From the NCBI RefSeq assembly GCF_000758545.1, contig NZ_CP009279.1, positions 3,038,001 to 3,102,000 on the forward strand: a DNA stretch of 64,000 nt, written 5' to 3'. Shown piece after piece: positions 1 through 9,497 of this stretch. Each line of letters begins with the position of its first letter. The stretch's first letter is position 1. Origin of the DNA: Paenibacillus sp. FSL H7-0737. Its GTDB lineage: Bacteria > Bacillota > Bacilli > Paenibacillales > Paenibacillaceae. Made by a program: the position numbers and the translations under genes. The notes under the pieces are model-generated. The model was given only the letters and a program-made list of their open reading frames with translations. It searched no databases and had not been told where the DNA came from.

Positions 1-1077
1 AAATGGCAGCTGTTCCGTTTTTTTATTATTTTCTTCAGCTCCCAAACCACTATTTTTTTGATTCCGACTCTAATTGCTACTTCATCCTATCAAGGCTGGA
101 TTGGTTTAATAGTGGGATCTTTATTAGGGTTAATATTATTGTGGTTTACTTTTCACGTCGGTATGATGCGGCCTAATCAAGCGTGGGTTAGCTTTGGAAA
201 AGATATCATAGGTAAATGGCCACACAAGTTCATGCTTCTTATGCTTTTATGCTGGTGTGTTTATTATGCATCCTTTGATATTGAGAACTTTGTGCTATTC
301 TTTGGTTCTAATTATTTGAGGGGAACTCCACCTCTGTTTATTCAATGTGTGATTGGGCTAGTGATTATGTATACTGCAAGTTTAGGCTTTACAACGATTG
401 CGTATATGGCGGATGGACTTTTTCTTATTTTTTTCATCACGATGATCATTTTATTTAATTTATTTCTCCCAAATGCGGATTTCAATATGCTGCCAGCCTT
501 CATTCATTATCATGATCCCGGGATTGCCCTGAAGGACTCTATTGTAGTCATGTCATGGTTTGGGGAATGGATTGTCCTCTTGTTTGTTGTGCCCGATCTG
601 AAGCTTGAAGCGAAGATGCTGAAAAGATTAGTTCTTACGGGGATATTTGTCTTAGTAACTGTCTTAATTGGTTGGTCACTGACGATGATGAGTTTTGGTC
701 CACATTTGGGTCAGGAACTGCAATATCCTTTCCTTGAATTGGTGCGCAGCGCCAAACAAGATAATCTGCTAGGTAATTCGGATCCGCTCTTAATTGGAAT
801 ATGGTCGTCTTCTATGTTCATTCACAGCTCTTTTCTTATCTATGTAGCCTCTAGATGTGTATCCGGCTTGTTTAATACAAAAGCTAGAAAAATGTACATT
901 CCCTTTTTAACAATAGCTTCAATAACGATAGCTTTTTTATATTCACGACACATAGGCAGTTATTATAAACACTATAATAGTTATGCTATTGTTGTCATTT
1001 GGCTAATCGTTGAAAGCATACCGATCTATTATGCCATCACGGCTTTCTTTCGATATCGGTATAAAACTGCGAAGTAA
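1..1077 (+). CDS. GerAB-type spore germination permease (5' end outside window)
   Basis: Integral membrane subunit of a GerA-type germinant receptor, of the amino acid-polyamine-organocation type, placed in the spore inner membrane. The frame is open to the left edge: residues such as WQLFRFFIIFFSSQTT precede the first TTG and resemble the usual start of TM1, so only a few residues are missing. About ten hydrophobic segments follow, including the family-like stretch around YLRGTPPLFIQ, where GerAB proteins have a T(P/A) motif, and a C-terminal TM pair ending in a short basic tail. The GerA and GerC partners would lie upstream, outside the window. Family assignment is from overall pattern; the germinant cannot be predicted. 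Confidence 0.85.
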   Translation, partial: KWQLFRFFIIFFSSQTTIFLIPTLIATSSYQGWIGLIVGSLLGLILLWFTFHVGMMRPNQAWVSFGKDIIGKWPHKFMLLMLLCWCVYYASFDIENFVLFFGSNYLRGTPPLFIQCVIGLVIMYTASLGFTTIAYMADGLFLIFFITMIILFNLFLPNADFNMLPAFIHYHDPGIALKDSIVVMSWFGEWIVLLFVVPDLKLEAKMLKRLVLTGIFVLVTVLIGWSLTMMSFGPHLGQELQYPFLELVRSAKQDNLLGNSDPLLIGIWSSSMFIHSSFLIYVASRCVSGLFNTKARKMYIPFLTIASITIAFLYSRHIGSYYKHYNSYAIVVIWLIVESIPIYYAITAFFRYRYKTAK

Positions 1078-1216
1078 ATGAAAACAGGAGGGGAAATTTA
1101 GGTTCTGCCTTTTTAATAGGCAGGGTCTTTTCTTGTGAATTATATATTGGGTACACTTTCTGTTATGATTAAAGGACTTATTACAATAATTTCCTCAGAT
1201 TGGATGGTGTATTTAC

Positions 1217-2194
1217 ATGAATCTTCAAGAAGTTACTGAACTCATCAAATCTATTAGAACCAATCTAGCTAAAGTCATTGTAGGTAAAGAAGATGGAGTA
1301 GACCTGCTATTAACCGCATTACTTGCCAATGGTCATGTTCTACTGGAGGATGTTCCGGGTACAGGTAAAACCTTGTTAGCCAAAGTCCTTGCAAAGTCTT
1401 TAGATTGTACATTTAAACGTATTCAATTTACACCAGACTTGCTGCCTTCTGATTTAAGCGGCATTAATTTTTATAATCAAAAGTCAGGTGAATTTCAGTT
1501 TAGACCAGGTCCAGTATTTGCGAATATTTTGTTGGCTGATGAAATTAACCGTGCAACACCAAGAACTCAATCCAGTCTGCTGGAATGTATGGAGGAGCGG
1601 CAAATCACGATCGATGGTGTGACTCATGGCCTAGAAGCACCTTTTCTCGTTATTGCTACTCAGAATCCGATTGATAACCAAGGCACTTTTCCGTTGCCTG
1701 AAGCTCAATTAGATAGATTTCTAATGCGGATTACTACGGGGTATCCTTCATTTGACGAAGGGATTCATATTTTGCAGCGTTTCCGCGAGAATAATCCACT
1801 TGAAGAGACTTTTGCTGTGGCTGCCGCTCAAGATATACAAGCTGCACAGCGTTTGGCTGCTTCCGTGAGTATAAGTGATGATTTGCTAGCCTATATCGTT
1901 CGGATTACGGAAGCTACTCGCAAATCTGCGGCAGTAAAACTAGGGGCGAGTCCACGTGCGAGTGGAGCATTGCTCAGATCATCTCAAGGATATGCTCTAA
2001 TCCAAGGCAGATCTTTCGTTACACCAGATGATATTAAAGCCGTAGCTGTTCCGGTGCTTGCTCATCGTCTACTTCTTCATCGTGGATTGGGTTCAAAAGA
2101 GGGACAGGCCGCGGAAATTGTGTTACAAGTGCTTCGTGAGGTAGAGGTGCCGACAGAACTCGTTGCATCCTTAAGAGGCGGAAAGGTGGAATGA
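1217..2194 (+). CDS. MoxR-family AAA+ ATPase
   Basis: Cytoplasmic AAA+ chaperone-like ATPase of 325 aa, the usual MoxR length. Visible motifs are Walker A DVPGTGKT near residue 45, Walker B LLADEINRA near 108, sensor-1 ATQNP near 148 and an arginine-rich LDRFLMR segment, followed by the C-terminal lid with ASPRASGALL. MoxR proteins assist maturation of partner proteins, typically encoded beside DUF58 genes. That is the arrangement here: the DUF58 gene begins 3 bp after the stop. The ATG start lacks a strong SD, but the protein N-terminus matches family expectation. The specific client is unknown. Confidence 0.93.
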   Translation: MNLQEVTELIKSIRTNLAKVIVGKEDGVDLLLTALLANGHVLLEDVPGTGKTLLAKVLAKSLDCTFKRIQFTPDLLPSDLSGINFYNQKSGEFQFRPGPVFANILLADEINRATPRTQSSLLECMEERQITIDGVTHGLEAPFLVIATQNPIDNQGTFPLPEAQLDRFLMRITTGYPSFDEGIHILQRFRENNPLEETFAVAAAQDIQAAQRLAASVSISDDLLAYIVRITEATRKSAAVKLGASPRASGALLRSSQGYALIQGRSFVTPDDIKAVAVPVLAHRLLLHRGLGSKEGQAAEIVLQVLREVEVPTELVASLRGGKVE

Positions 2195-2197
2195 GCT

Positions 2198-3286
2198 ATG
2201 GCTTTGCCTTGGTTCATTTTCATTACAATAGCTCTCCTGTTCCTTCTTGCCGTTATCTATGAACGGAATGGTCTGAAAGCGCTTAGTTATACTCGGTATT
2301 TTTCAACGAAGGTCGCTTATGAAGGGGATAACCTTGAGATGATCGAGGAGATCGTTAATGCGAAACTTCTGCCATTACCATGGCTTCGACTGGAATCTAG
2401 TATTGCAAGAGGCTTGGAATTTGGAAGTCAAGATAATCTCGGTATTAGCACGGGTGAAATCTACCAGAATCATATCAGCTTGTTCTTTCTTAAATCTTAC
2501 CGTCATATTAAACGGCGTCATCAAGTAACTTGCGAACGGCGTGGGATATACCGTTTGGAGTCAGTCACCATGACCACTGGAGATCCCTTTGGATTGATCC
2601 GGAAAAATAAAACGTATCCTCTCCAATTAGAGTTATTAGTCTATCCTAATTTGCTGAATCTAGACGATCTTCCGCTACCGATACATAGCTGGCTGGGTGA
2701 ACTTCCAGTGAAAAGATGGATCGTAGAAGATCCTTTCCTGACTGCAGGTATTCGCGAGTATAGCTCAGGAGATTCTATGGGACTTATAAACTGGAAGGCT
2801 ACAGCGCGCACAGGGACTATGCAGGTACATAAGAAAGACTACACTGCGGATTCTAGACTCGTCATTTGCTTGAATATAGAGGACAGTGATTCCATGTGGA
2901 GAGCGGTAACGGATGTGGAACGTATCGAGCAAGGGATAAGATATGCAGCCACTATCGCCGAATACGCTATGCGCCATGGAATTGAGACGGGATTTATCTG
3001 TAACGGCAGATTGGATGACGGGGGCGAAAGAGATCCTGTTGAAGCAAAACCTATGGCTGAGCTGGAAGACTTGCTAGAGCTGTTAGCAAAGCTGGAGCTA
3101 GACAGAACGCTTCCTATGAGTCGATTGCTAGCCCTGCAGGCCGAGAGCGGAATAAGTGATACAGACTTTCTGATCATTAGCTGTCATAGAGGAGCAGAAT
3201 TACAAGAGGCTGCTGACCTCCTATTGGTGTTGGGCAATGGTATAGAATGGCTGGATATTCCGGAACAGGGAGGAGAGAGCGCATGA
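2198..3286 (+). CDS. DUF58 domain membrane-associated protein
   Basis: 362 aa protein with one or two N-terminal hydrophobic segments (residues 1-20, ALPWFIFITIALLFLLAVIY region), a beta-rich middle and the DUF58 signature region REYSSGDSMGLINWKATARTG near residues 187-207, followed by a von Willebrand-A-like fold segment. DUF58 proteins are coupled to MoxR ATPases. It starts 3 bp after the MoxR stop and its TGA overlaps the ATG of the next gene (ATGA at 3283-3286), indicating translational coupling in a three-gene operon. The role is inferred to be envelope-related; no direct function is established. Confidence 0.88.
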   Translation: MALPWFIFITIALLFLLAVIYERNGLKALSYTRYFSTKVAYEGDNLEMIEEIVNAKLLPLPWLRLESSIARGLEFGSQDNLGISTGEIYQNHISLFFLKSYRHIKRRHQVTCERRGIYRLESVTMTTGDPFGLIRKNKTYPLQLELLVYPNLLNLDDLPLPIHSWLGELPVKRWIVEDPFLTAGIREYSSGDSMGLINWKATARTGTMQVHKKDYTADSRLVICLNIEDSDSMWRAVTDVERIEQGIRYAATIAEYAMRHGIETGFICNGRLDDGGERDPVEAKPMAELEDLLELLAKLELDRTLPMSRLLALQAESGISDTDFLIISCHRGAELQEAADLLLVLGNGIEWLDIPEQGGESA

Positions 3287-4617
3287 AACTTCCGTTATCT
3301 GGTTACGTATGGAATACGGTCAAACTCTGGATATACTCTATCTTAGAACTATTATTAGTTTTACCTGTATGGATTCTGTTTCAGGTTTATGTACTGCCCA
3401 AGCAAGTTGAACCTATGTGGCTGACTGCCATACCACTAATATCATTAGTGGGTATTCTGTTACGAAAACAGTGTAGTGTTAGATGGAAGCAACTGCTGGC
3501 TGCTCTAATCCTTGGGACGGTGGTTGGGGCTTTGTCAGCAGGAAGTCTGTCTATCGAGAGTCTGCCTTTAGGTGTCGCAGGTTTTATATGCGCTTTTCTC
3601 GGAATGACTGCTGACTCTCGAGATCAGTCCAGTAAGAAGTATTGGATAGGTATTGTAATCTATTTTGTTGCGACCATTGCATTTGGTAGAATTCCCGATT
3701 TGGAGGGAAGTGTTACACTACTGACCTGGTGCGGTAGTTTGTGTCTATTGCTCACACTATTTATTTCTAATAGTAGCTATTTACAGTATAGTTCGCTTTC
3801 TCAAGAGGGCAAAGCTTTGCCAAAAGGATTACAAAGGAATAACCGTATTTATGTCATTGGAATAGGAATTGTTGCGGCCGTATTAGCGGCAGGAGTCGGA
3901 AAAGCTATAGGGACACTGCTAAGGAATATGGTACGCTCGTTCTTTGGATGGATTAGTAATTTATTCTCTGGGTCAAGTGAGCCGCTACCCCCGCCAGTAG
4001 AACAGCCTCAAGCGAGTCCTGAACTACCTTTTGTTGGAGATGAAGAGCCTGGTCTACTAGCTGCTATATTAGATGTTGCTTTATATTTTGCTGGAGCTGT
4101 GTTATTGGGAGTTGCAGCTTATTATGGACTTCGGTGGTTGTATAGAAATGCCGGTGGGAAATTAAAGAGAGCCATGGATGCCTTGCTATCCATGCTGCGC
4201 AGGGAACATACGCCAAAGGACAATACAACTTATCTTGATGAGGAAAAAAGTGTATTTACATGGGAGCAAACGCTTCAAGGTCTAAAGGATTTCTGGAGTA
4301 CTCGCCTTACGCCAAGACATCGAAAAGACCGCTGGGAGCAGATGAATAGTGAAACGGAGCGTGTTCGCTGGTTATATCGGCGTTGGCTTCATTTGAAGCA
4401 CGATCATGGTTATGAAGTTAAGAGTTATCTTACGCCGAAGGAAACAGAAGACGATATTATTAAATGGACTGCTCTTAACAAGGTTAAACATAAGGGCGAA
4501 GAACATACGGTTAATACGTCGAATTCATTGATTGAATTATATGAAAAAGTTAGATATGGAGAAGAAAATCCTTCTGCTAATGATGTGGCTGCATTGAAAG
4601 ATGAATTGAAATTATAG
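3283..4617 (+). CDS. multi-pass membrane protein with DUF4129-like C-terminus
   Basis: 444 aa from the ATG at 3283, which has a close SD (GGGAGGAGAG) and overlaps the upstream TGA; an in-frame ATG at 3247 exists but lies inside the DUF58 gene. The N-terminal half holds about five or six TM helices, then a proline-rich extracellular-looking linker (around SSEPLPPPVEQPQ), one more TM helix and a soluble cytoplasmic C-terminus containing RVRWLYRRWL and a YLTPKETEDDI segment, like DUF4129. In many MoxR-DUF58 operons the third gene is a TgpA-like transglutaminase/DUF4129 fusion; here I see no transglutaminase Cys-His-Asp core. Function unknown. Confidence 0.75.
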   Translation: MKLPLSGYVWNTVKLWIYSILELLLVLPVWILFQVYVLPKQVEPMWLTAIPLISLVGILLRKQCSVRWKQLLAALILGTVVGALSAGSLSIESLPLGVAGFICAFLGMTADSRDQSSKKYWIGIVIYFVATIAFGRIPDLEGSVTLLTWCGSLCLLLTLFISNSSYLQYSSLSQEGKALPKGLQRNNRIYVIGIGIVAAVLAAGVGKAIGTLLRNMVRSFFGWISNLFSGSSEPLPPPVEQPQASPELPFVGDEEPGLLAAILDVALYFAGAVLLGVAAYYGLRWLYRNAGGKLKRAMDALLSMLRREHTPKDNTTYLDEEKSVFTWEQTLQGLKDFWSTRLTPRHRKDRWEQMNSETERVRWLYRRWLHLKHDHGYEVKSYLTPKETEDDIIKWTALNKVKHKGEEHTVNTSNSLIELYEKVRYGEENPSANDVAALKDELKL

Positions 4618-4753
4618 AATAGAATATTCTTCAAATTCATGCAAATAGGAACAAATAGGTTACAAACGCTTCAAAAGTGTTACAACATGGATACAATTGG
4701 TTTTGTACTTACCACTATAATAATTCTAGCAAAATACTCGTGGAGGGAAGTAA

Positions 4754-7339
4754 ATGAGAAAGCATAGCAGTACATATGTTGTTTTACTATTAAGTACCTT
4801 TGTCATCAGTCAACTGACTGGTCATACCGCTTCAGCGGCATCCGCTAATGCTGTTCGTACCAATCCAGCTGTAGCTGCGGCGACAGTAACACCCCCTAGT
4901 AATCTGGGTTCCATTTCATTAGGAGCAAATATCAAAGCTACATTAGAAGATGTCAATATTTGGTCACAACCCGGCGGAAATATTTTAACCTATACCCTGA
5001 ATTATTCAAATGGGAGCAGTAAAAACGCAAACCTAATGTATTATTTTTCGAGAGTGACGACACCAGGGGGTTCTGTTATTCCGGGTAACCCACTGAGCGC
5101 TGACGCGACTAAGAAGAAGATTGGTGCTAAAGAAAGCTTGCGGGTTACATATTACGTCAACATAGGCAAGACCAATTCGTTAAAAGGGATTAAGATTCCC
5201 ATGTATGTATGGGATTCCAAAACCAAAGGTTATTTAAAGCATGCAGGAAGTTTTACTGTGCCAGCTAATTATTCCCCAACTGCTGTAAATGGAAAAAATG
5301 TTAGCACCACAATGAATGACATTCCTGTCATCGCCAAAAGTGAGACCTTAGAGCTCTATAAATATAATGGGAAGGTTTATGCCAAGGTGGGTATAAGCCT
5401 GACCAATAAGGGCAGTAAGGTACTCAGTGATCCTGGTTATGCGGCTTATTTACTTTCTGCAGGTGGCAGTTCGTATGAATTAGCACTTGATCGTTCTCAG
5501 ATTAGTTACAAGATTCAGCCGCAGGAGAAGAAGACTATCTATTATCTTACCGAGATTCCTCCTTATATGAAGACGGATAATATGAAGCTGCAATTTACGC
5601 AAAAAGATGAAGCACTGAAGCTTGAGATCGCTAAATCCTCGTACAAGCTACCGGCAGCTACAACACCTAATTTGGTGGTAGGTAAAGGTGTGACCAAGAA
5701 AATCACCATTAATAATAATCCGATAGAAACTCAGTTAAACAACGCAAACGTATACGCTGAGAATAATAAAGGGATTTGGACCTTCCAGCTTCGAGTGAAA
5801 AATGTTGGGAAGACGGCCGTTACGTTGCCAACGTATGAGCTTGCCGTCAAATCTTCAACAGGGACAACCTTTCCGATCAATGCGAAGGGATTGAGCGGCT
5901 TAACCATAAAACCTTTGGAAGAAAAAATCATTCCACTTACCGCACAAATTCCGCTTGAGGTTGAGCAGAGTTCGCTGCAATTGCAAATGATAGAGGCTGT
6001 TTCAGCTCCAGCTAATCCAGATACGAGCAGTACAGGCGAGGGAACAGGATCTGAAGGGAATAATGTAAGTACGGGCAATACAGCCAAGCTGACAGTACCT
6101 GTTGCTTACTACACAATTTCCTATACATTACGACCTGAGATTCAAAAAGGCGTGGAGTATAGTGCATCCAATGAATATGGTTCTTTCACTTATAACTTGC
6201 TGTCTTTACAGCGCTTTCCTTGGAAAGATGATGACATCGTTGTTGCTAGAATAAATATTAAGAATTCGCAATCGGTGGCATTAACACTTCCAGAATTAAA
6301 AGGATCTGTGCAAGTAGACAATGATGATGTGTCTTCCTCTACAGAACTGTTTATGGACAAGGAAACCTCGACGATTGCACCAGGAAAAAATGCGGAAATC
6401 TATGTATTTTCCAAAATCCCTTACACACAAGAGTTCGATAAATTAAAAGTGAATCTCTTTACAACGGTAAAAGAAGAGAAGAGCTCGTTCCTGTCGCTTA
6501 GCACGAACAGTACGATGAATGCTGTAGCGACTATTGAACGTGGGGGAAGTTATGCAATCACCGGTAAAGGCAAGAACGCTAGTGTCCAAGAGAACAAAAC
6601 AATTATTTATGAAGGTCTCAATTCTAATATCGTATATACAGAGCTACTGCTTAGCAGTGAGGAAAAAAGACAAAGCAAAATGGCTCGCCTTCAGGGTTAC
6701 TTTAAAACAGGAGATGGCCAGCTATTCGAAGCTACAGTGAATCAGCCAGATACTTCAGCTACACCTGGTGGTAAGCAATTAATAACGTACTGGGCAAAAT
6801 TGCCTAAATCCGTTATTCCATCAGACGTAAGTATGTATCTAGGTCCAGGAATTACTGGGAATAAGCTGTCTGAACCTGGTCAGGAACCAACAGGATTCAT
6901 TAACATTGCTTCATTGAGTCTAAATCCAGTTTCTACTCCACCGGAGAATAATTTGACGAAGGTTGCGCTATATCCGTACACGATGTCTGTTCTGAGTTCG
7001 GAAGGGCGATCGATGCAAGGTAGTACCACTATAGATATCGTAATGAATTACAACTTACTTCGTGACAGTAGCTATGACATGGGAACCTTCACTCATAAGC
7101 TGGTGCTCAAAATGACAGATCCATATGGTCTATCACAGGAACGAAGCTTGAACATCGGTACTGAACTTCTTGAAGGGAATTACAACTCCTATACTGCAAC
7201 ATTTACCAATAATATGTATAAAAACTTGTCAGGTGGCGCCTACAGAATCACACTGTATGATGAGTTCCAAGGAGAACGGATCGAGCTGGCCAGCCAGGCA
7301 TATAGCATAAAGATTGATAGAACAGTAACCGAGAAGTAG
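4754..7339 (+). CDS. large secreted beta-rich protein, unknown function
   Basis: 861 aa with a clear signal peptide (MRKHSSTYVVLLLSTFVISQ followed by an AlaSerAla-type cleavage zone near residue 29). The rest is hydrophilic, Ser/Thr/Asn/Lys-rich and beta-patterned. Segments repeat a theme of GK-x-Y-x-K-V-x(2)-SLTNKG / FQLRVKNVGKTAV, like immunoglobulin-type or DUF11/CARDB-like modules about 130 aa apart. No sortase motif, TM anchor or catalytic motif is visible. SD GGAGGGAAG lies just before ATG. It stands 40 bp upstream of an ABC ATPase-permease-adaptor set in the same orientation, so it may be a substrate or extracellular partner of that transporter. Not recognised as a named family. Confidence 0.7.
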   Translation: MRKHSSTYVVLLLSTFVISQLTGHTASAASANAVRTNPAVAAATVTPPSNLGSISLGANIKATLEDVNIWSQPGGNILTYTLNYSNGSSKNANLMYYFSRVTTPGGSVIPGNPLSADATKKKIGAKESLRVTYYVNIGKTNSLKGIKIPMYVWDSKTKGYLKHAGSFTVPANYSPTAVNGKNVSTTMNDIPVIAKSETLELYKYNGKVYAKVGISLTNKGSKVLSDPGYAAYLLSAGGSSYELALDRSQISYKIQPQEKKTIYYLTEIPPYMKTDNMKLQFTQKDEALKLEIAKSSYKLPAATTPNLVVGKGVTKKITINNNPIETQLNNANVYAENNKGIWTFQLRVKNVGKTAVTLPTYELAVKSSTGTTFPINAKGLSGLTIKPLEEKIIPLTAQIPLEVEQSSLQLQMIEAVSAPANPDTSSTGEGTGSEGNNVSTGNTAKLTVPVAYYTISYTLRPEIQKGVEYSASNEYGSFTYNLLSLQRFPWKDDDIVVARINIKNSQSVALTLPELKGSVQVDNDDVSSSTELFMDKETSTIAPGKNAEIYVFSKIPYTQEFDKLKVNLFTTVKEEKSSFLSLSTNSTMNAVATIERGGSYAITGKGKNASVQENKTIIYEGLNSNIVYTELLLSSEEKRQSKMARLQGYFKTGDGQLFEATVNQPDTSATPGGKQLITYWAKLPKSVIPSDVSMYLGPGITGNKLSEPGQEPTGFINIASLSLNPVSTPPENNLTKVALYPYTMSVLSSEGRSMQGSTTIDIVMNYNLLRDSSYDMGTFTHKLVLKMTDPYGLSQERSLNIGTELLEGNYNSYTATFTNNMYKNLSGGAYRITLYDEFQGERIELASQAYSIKIDRTVTEK

Positions 7340-7378
7340 GAATTCATATCTATTAATGTACGAGAAGGAGCAGCTCCA

Positions 7379-8098
7379 ATGTTGCGAGTGGAAAATGTAA
7401 CGCATTCTTTTAAGAATGGTAATGAAACGACGGCAGTCCTTCATCAAATAGATTTTTCTGTGAAAAAGGGGGAGATGGTTGCATTACTGGGGAGCTCGGG
7501 TTCCGGTAAGTCAACCATGCTCAACCTGATGGCAGGTCTGATGAAGCCTACGGAAGGCCACATTTACATTGCTGACCAAGATATTGTGAAGATGAGCGAA
7601 AACAAGCTATCTGAATTTCGTAGGAAGCATATCGGGTTTATCTTTCAAGCTTATGAACTGATTACTAGCTTGACTGTCCGTGAAAATGTTGAGTTGCCGC
7701 TTGTGTTCCAATCCGTTTCACCATCAATACGTAAGCAAAAAGCTCTGGCCTTGCTGGAAGGGGTCGGCATTCCGGATAAAGCCGACCTGTTCCCTTCACA
7801 GTTGTCTGGCGGACAGCAGCAGCGGGTCAGTATTGCACGTTCCTTGATCACAGAACCGTCCGTTATTTTCGCAGATGAACCGACCGGAAATCTGGACTCG
7901 AAGACAGAAGAGGAAATTATCAATATCCTGCTTAACCTGAACAAGAAGATGAAGACCACCTTCATCGTTGTAACACACGAGCTCAAAGTAGCAGAACAAA
8001 TGCAACGGATTTTCACGCTTCAGGACGGATATATGATTACTGAGAAACAAACTTCTTCGGATACAGAACTCGAAGGGGGTAAACTCATTGAGGATTAG
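7379..8098 (+). CDS. ABC transporter ATP-binding protein (MacB/LolD class)
   Basis: 239 aa nucleotide-binding subunit. Walker A GSSGSGKST near residue 38, Q-loop in GFIFQAYELI, signature LSGGQQQR near 141, Walker B VIFADEPTGNLD near 161 and the switch His in VVTHE. The GNLD ending is typical of the MacB/LolD/FtsE-like export class working with FtsX-fold permeases. SD AGAAGGAG precedes ATG. Its 3' end overlaps the next gene by 11 bp, which encodes such a permease, and a membrane-fusion gene follows, giving a MacAB-like exporter. Confidence 0.93.
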   Translation: MLRVENVTHSFKNGNETTAVLHQIDFSVKKGEMVALLGSSGSGKSTMLNLMAGLMKPTEGHIYIADQDIVKMSENKLSEFRRKHIGFIFQAYELITSLTVRENVELPLVFQSVSPSIRKQKALALLEGVGIPDKADLFPSQLSGGQQQRVSIARSLITEPSVIFADEPTGNLDSKTEEEIINILLNLNKKMKTTFIVVTHELKVAEQMQRIFTLQDGYMITEKQTSSDTELEGGKLIED

Positions 8099-9467
8099 TG
8101 ATATTTCACGTTTGGCTTGGGAGCAAGTCAAACGACGGAAAGTTGTCACAGGTCTTTGTATGGCAGGTATATCGATTGGCTGTGCTGCTATTATTGTTGC
8201 TTTAAGTATAGGAGATTCCGCGCAAAGCTATACGGAGCGGGAAATTAACCGGAATTTCAAAATGGATGAAATTACGGTGACTCCGAATAGCGGCATCCCT
8301 TCACAAGGGGGCGGAGAAGGAAAAGGAGCCTCTGCCTCTGATGCAAAGCTCGACCCCGGCAGGCTAACGGGCCAGAAGCTGAAAATTGTTCAAGGCCTGC
8401 GGCATGTTACCGCAGCAGCACCTTTTCAAGAGCTTGGCTACATACAAATGACTACTATCGATAATAAAATTACGGACGTACAGTTAATCGGAACGGATCT
8501 TCGACTACTAACGAAATATGACCATAAATTTAAGCAGGGTGGTCCTTCTGATTCGGTTGGCATGGCAGTACTAAACTATGGAGCAACTGTAGGATTGATT
8601 GATGTCGAGACTCGGCAGCGTCTTTTTGAACAACTGAGTACTGATCCTTACAATAATAAAATAATGGAACAGTACAACAGTTTAAGCATGCTTCCGTCGG
8701 ATATGTTCAAACAACAGGTTCAATTACAATCATATGACCCTGCTTCTCAAACTGGACAGTCTCTAATCAGCTCACCCATTCAAATTGTTGGGATATTGGA
8801 TAGTACTGGGAACCCTGATATGGCGATGTACGACAAGAAGATTTATGTTTCGCTAGAGACTGGTGAGCGTCTGGTGGAACAACTGAAACTAATGAATGGA
8901 ACTGCTGGGCAAAAGGATGTTTACAACTCAGCCATTGTAAAAGTTGACAGTACGGACAACATCGTACAAGTGGAGAAGCTTATCCAGAAACTTACACTAA
9001 ATACTAGTACGAATTTGTATCAAAAAGAGGCGATGGCTTCTACATTCAGTATGTTCAAGAAAGCAGCGCTTGGTATTGGTATATTTATTCTAATTATCGC
9101 TTCGATCTCGATCATCGTTGCGATGACCATGTCCACCCATCAGCGTCGTCGCCAGATCGGTATTATGAAGGTGCTAGGCGCCAATATGGGGCAAATCCGA
9201 AATATGTTCATTACAGAGGCGGCATTGCTCGGGATGCTTGGTGGGTTGCTCGGTATAGGCTTTTCATACTTGATTGTGTTTGGCATAAATAAGCTGATTG
9301 GTTCCACAGGAGGAATGGGGATGGGTGAGCCCTTAGTAATCACTATTCCTCTGATGACCCTTCCAATAGGGATCGCATTTGCGGTAATGACAGGCGTACT
9401 ATCGGGAATTTATCCTGCGATAAGCGCGTCCAGAACGAATGCGCTCACGGCGATAAAACGGGATTAG
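8088..9467 (+). CDS. FtsX/MacB-like ABC permease
   Basis: 459 aa permease from a TTG start at 8088, chosen because GAAGGGGG lies 8 bp upstream and the reading overlaps the ATPase gene. One TM helix at residues 20-42, a long extracytoplasmic MacB-type periplasmic-core-like domain (about 45-325), then three TM helices at about 330-455. The cytoplasmic loop HQRRRQIGIMKVLGA is the conserved contact with the ATPase. The extracellular domain has Gly/Ser-rich insertions. It should move a substrate out of the cell or across the envelope rather than import it. Substrate not deducible; candidates are a peptide, antibiotic or the co-encoded secreted protein. Confidence 0.9.
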   Translation: MRISDISRLAWEQVKRRKVVTGLCMAGISIGCAAIIVALSIGDSAQSYTEREINRNFKMDEITVTPNSGIPSQGGGEGKGASASDAKLDPGRLTGQKLKIVQGLRHVTAAAPFQELGYIQMTTIDNKITDVQLIGTDLRLLTKYDHKFKQGGPSDSVGMAVLNYGATVGLIDVETRQRLFEQLSTDPYNNKIMEQYNSLSMLPSDMFKQQVQLQSYDPASQTGQSLISSPIQIVGILDSTGNPDMAMYDKKIYVSLETGERLVEQLKLMNGTAGQKDVYNSAIVKVDSTDNIVQVEKLIQKLTLNTSTNLYQKEAMASTFSMFKKAALGIGIFILIIASISIIVAMTMSTHQRRRQIGIMKVLGANMGQIRNMFITEAALLGMLGGLLGIGFSYLIVFGINKLIGSTGGMGMGEPLVITIPLMTLPIGIAFAVMTGVLSGIYPAISASRTNALTAIKRD

Positions 9468-9497
9468 CTATTTTTAAGTTGAAAGGAAGCAGAAGTG

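Noticed and set aside
3247-3282. ATG 3247 as start of the DUF4129-like gene
   Set aside because: It lies within the DUF58 gene with no SD; ATG 3283 has GGGAGGAGAG and a 4-bp overlap with the upstream stop.
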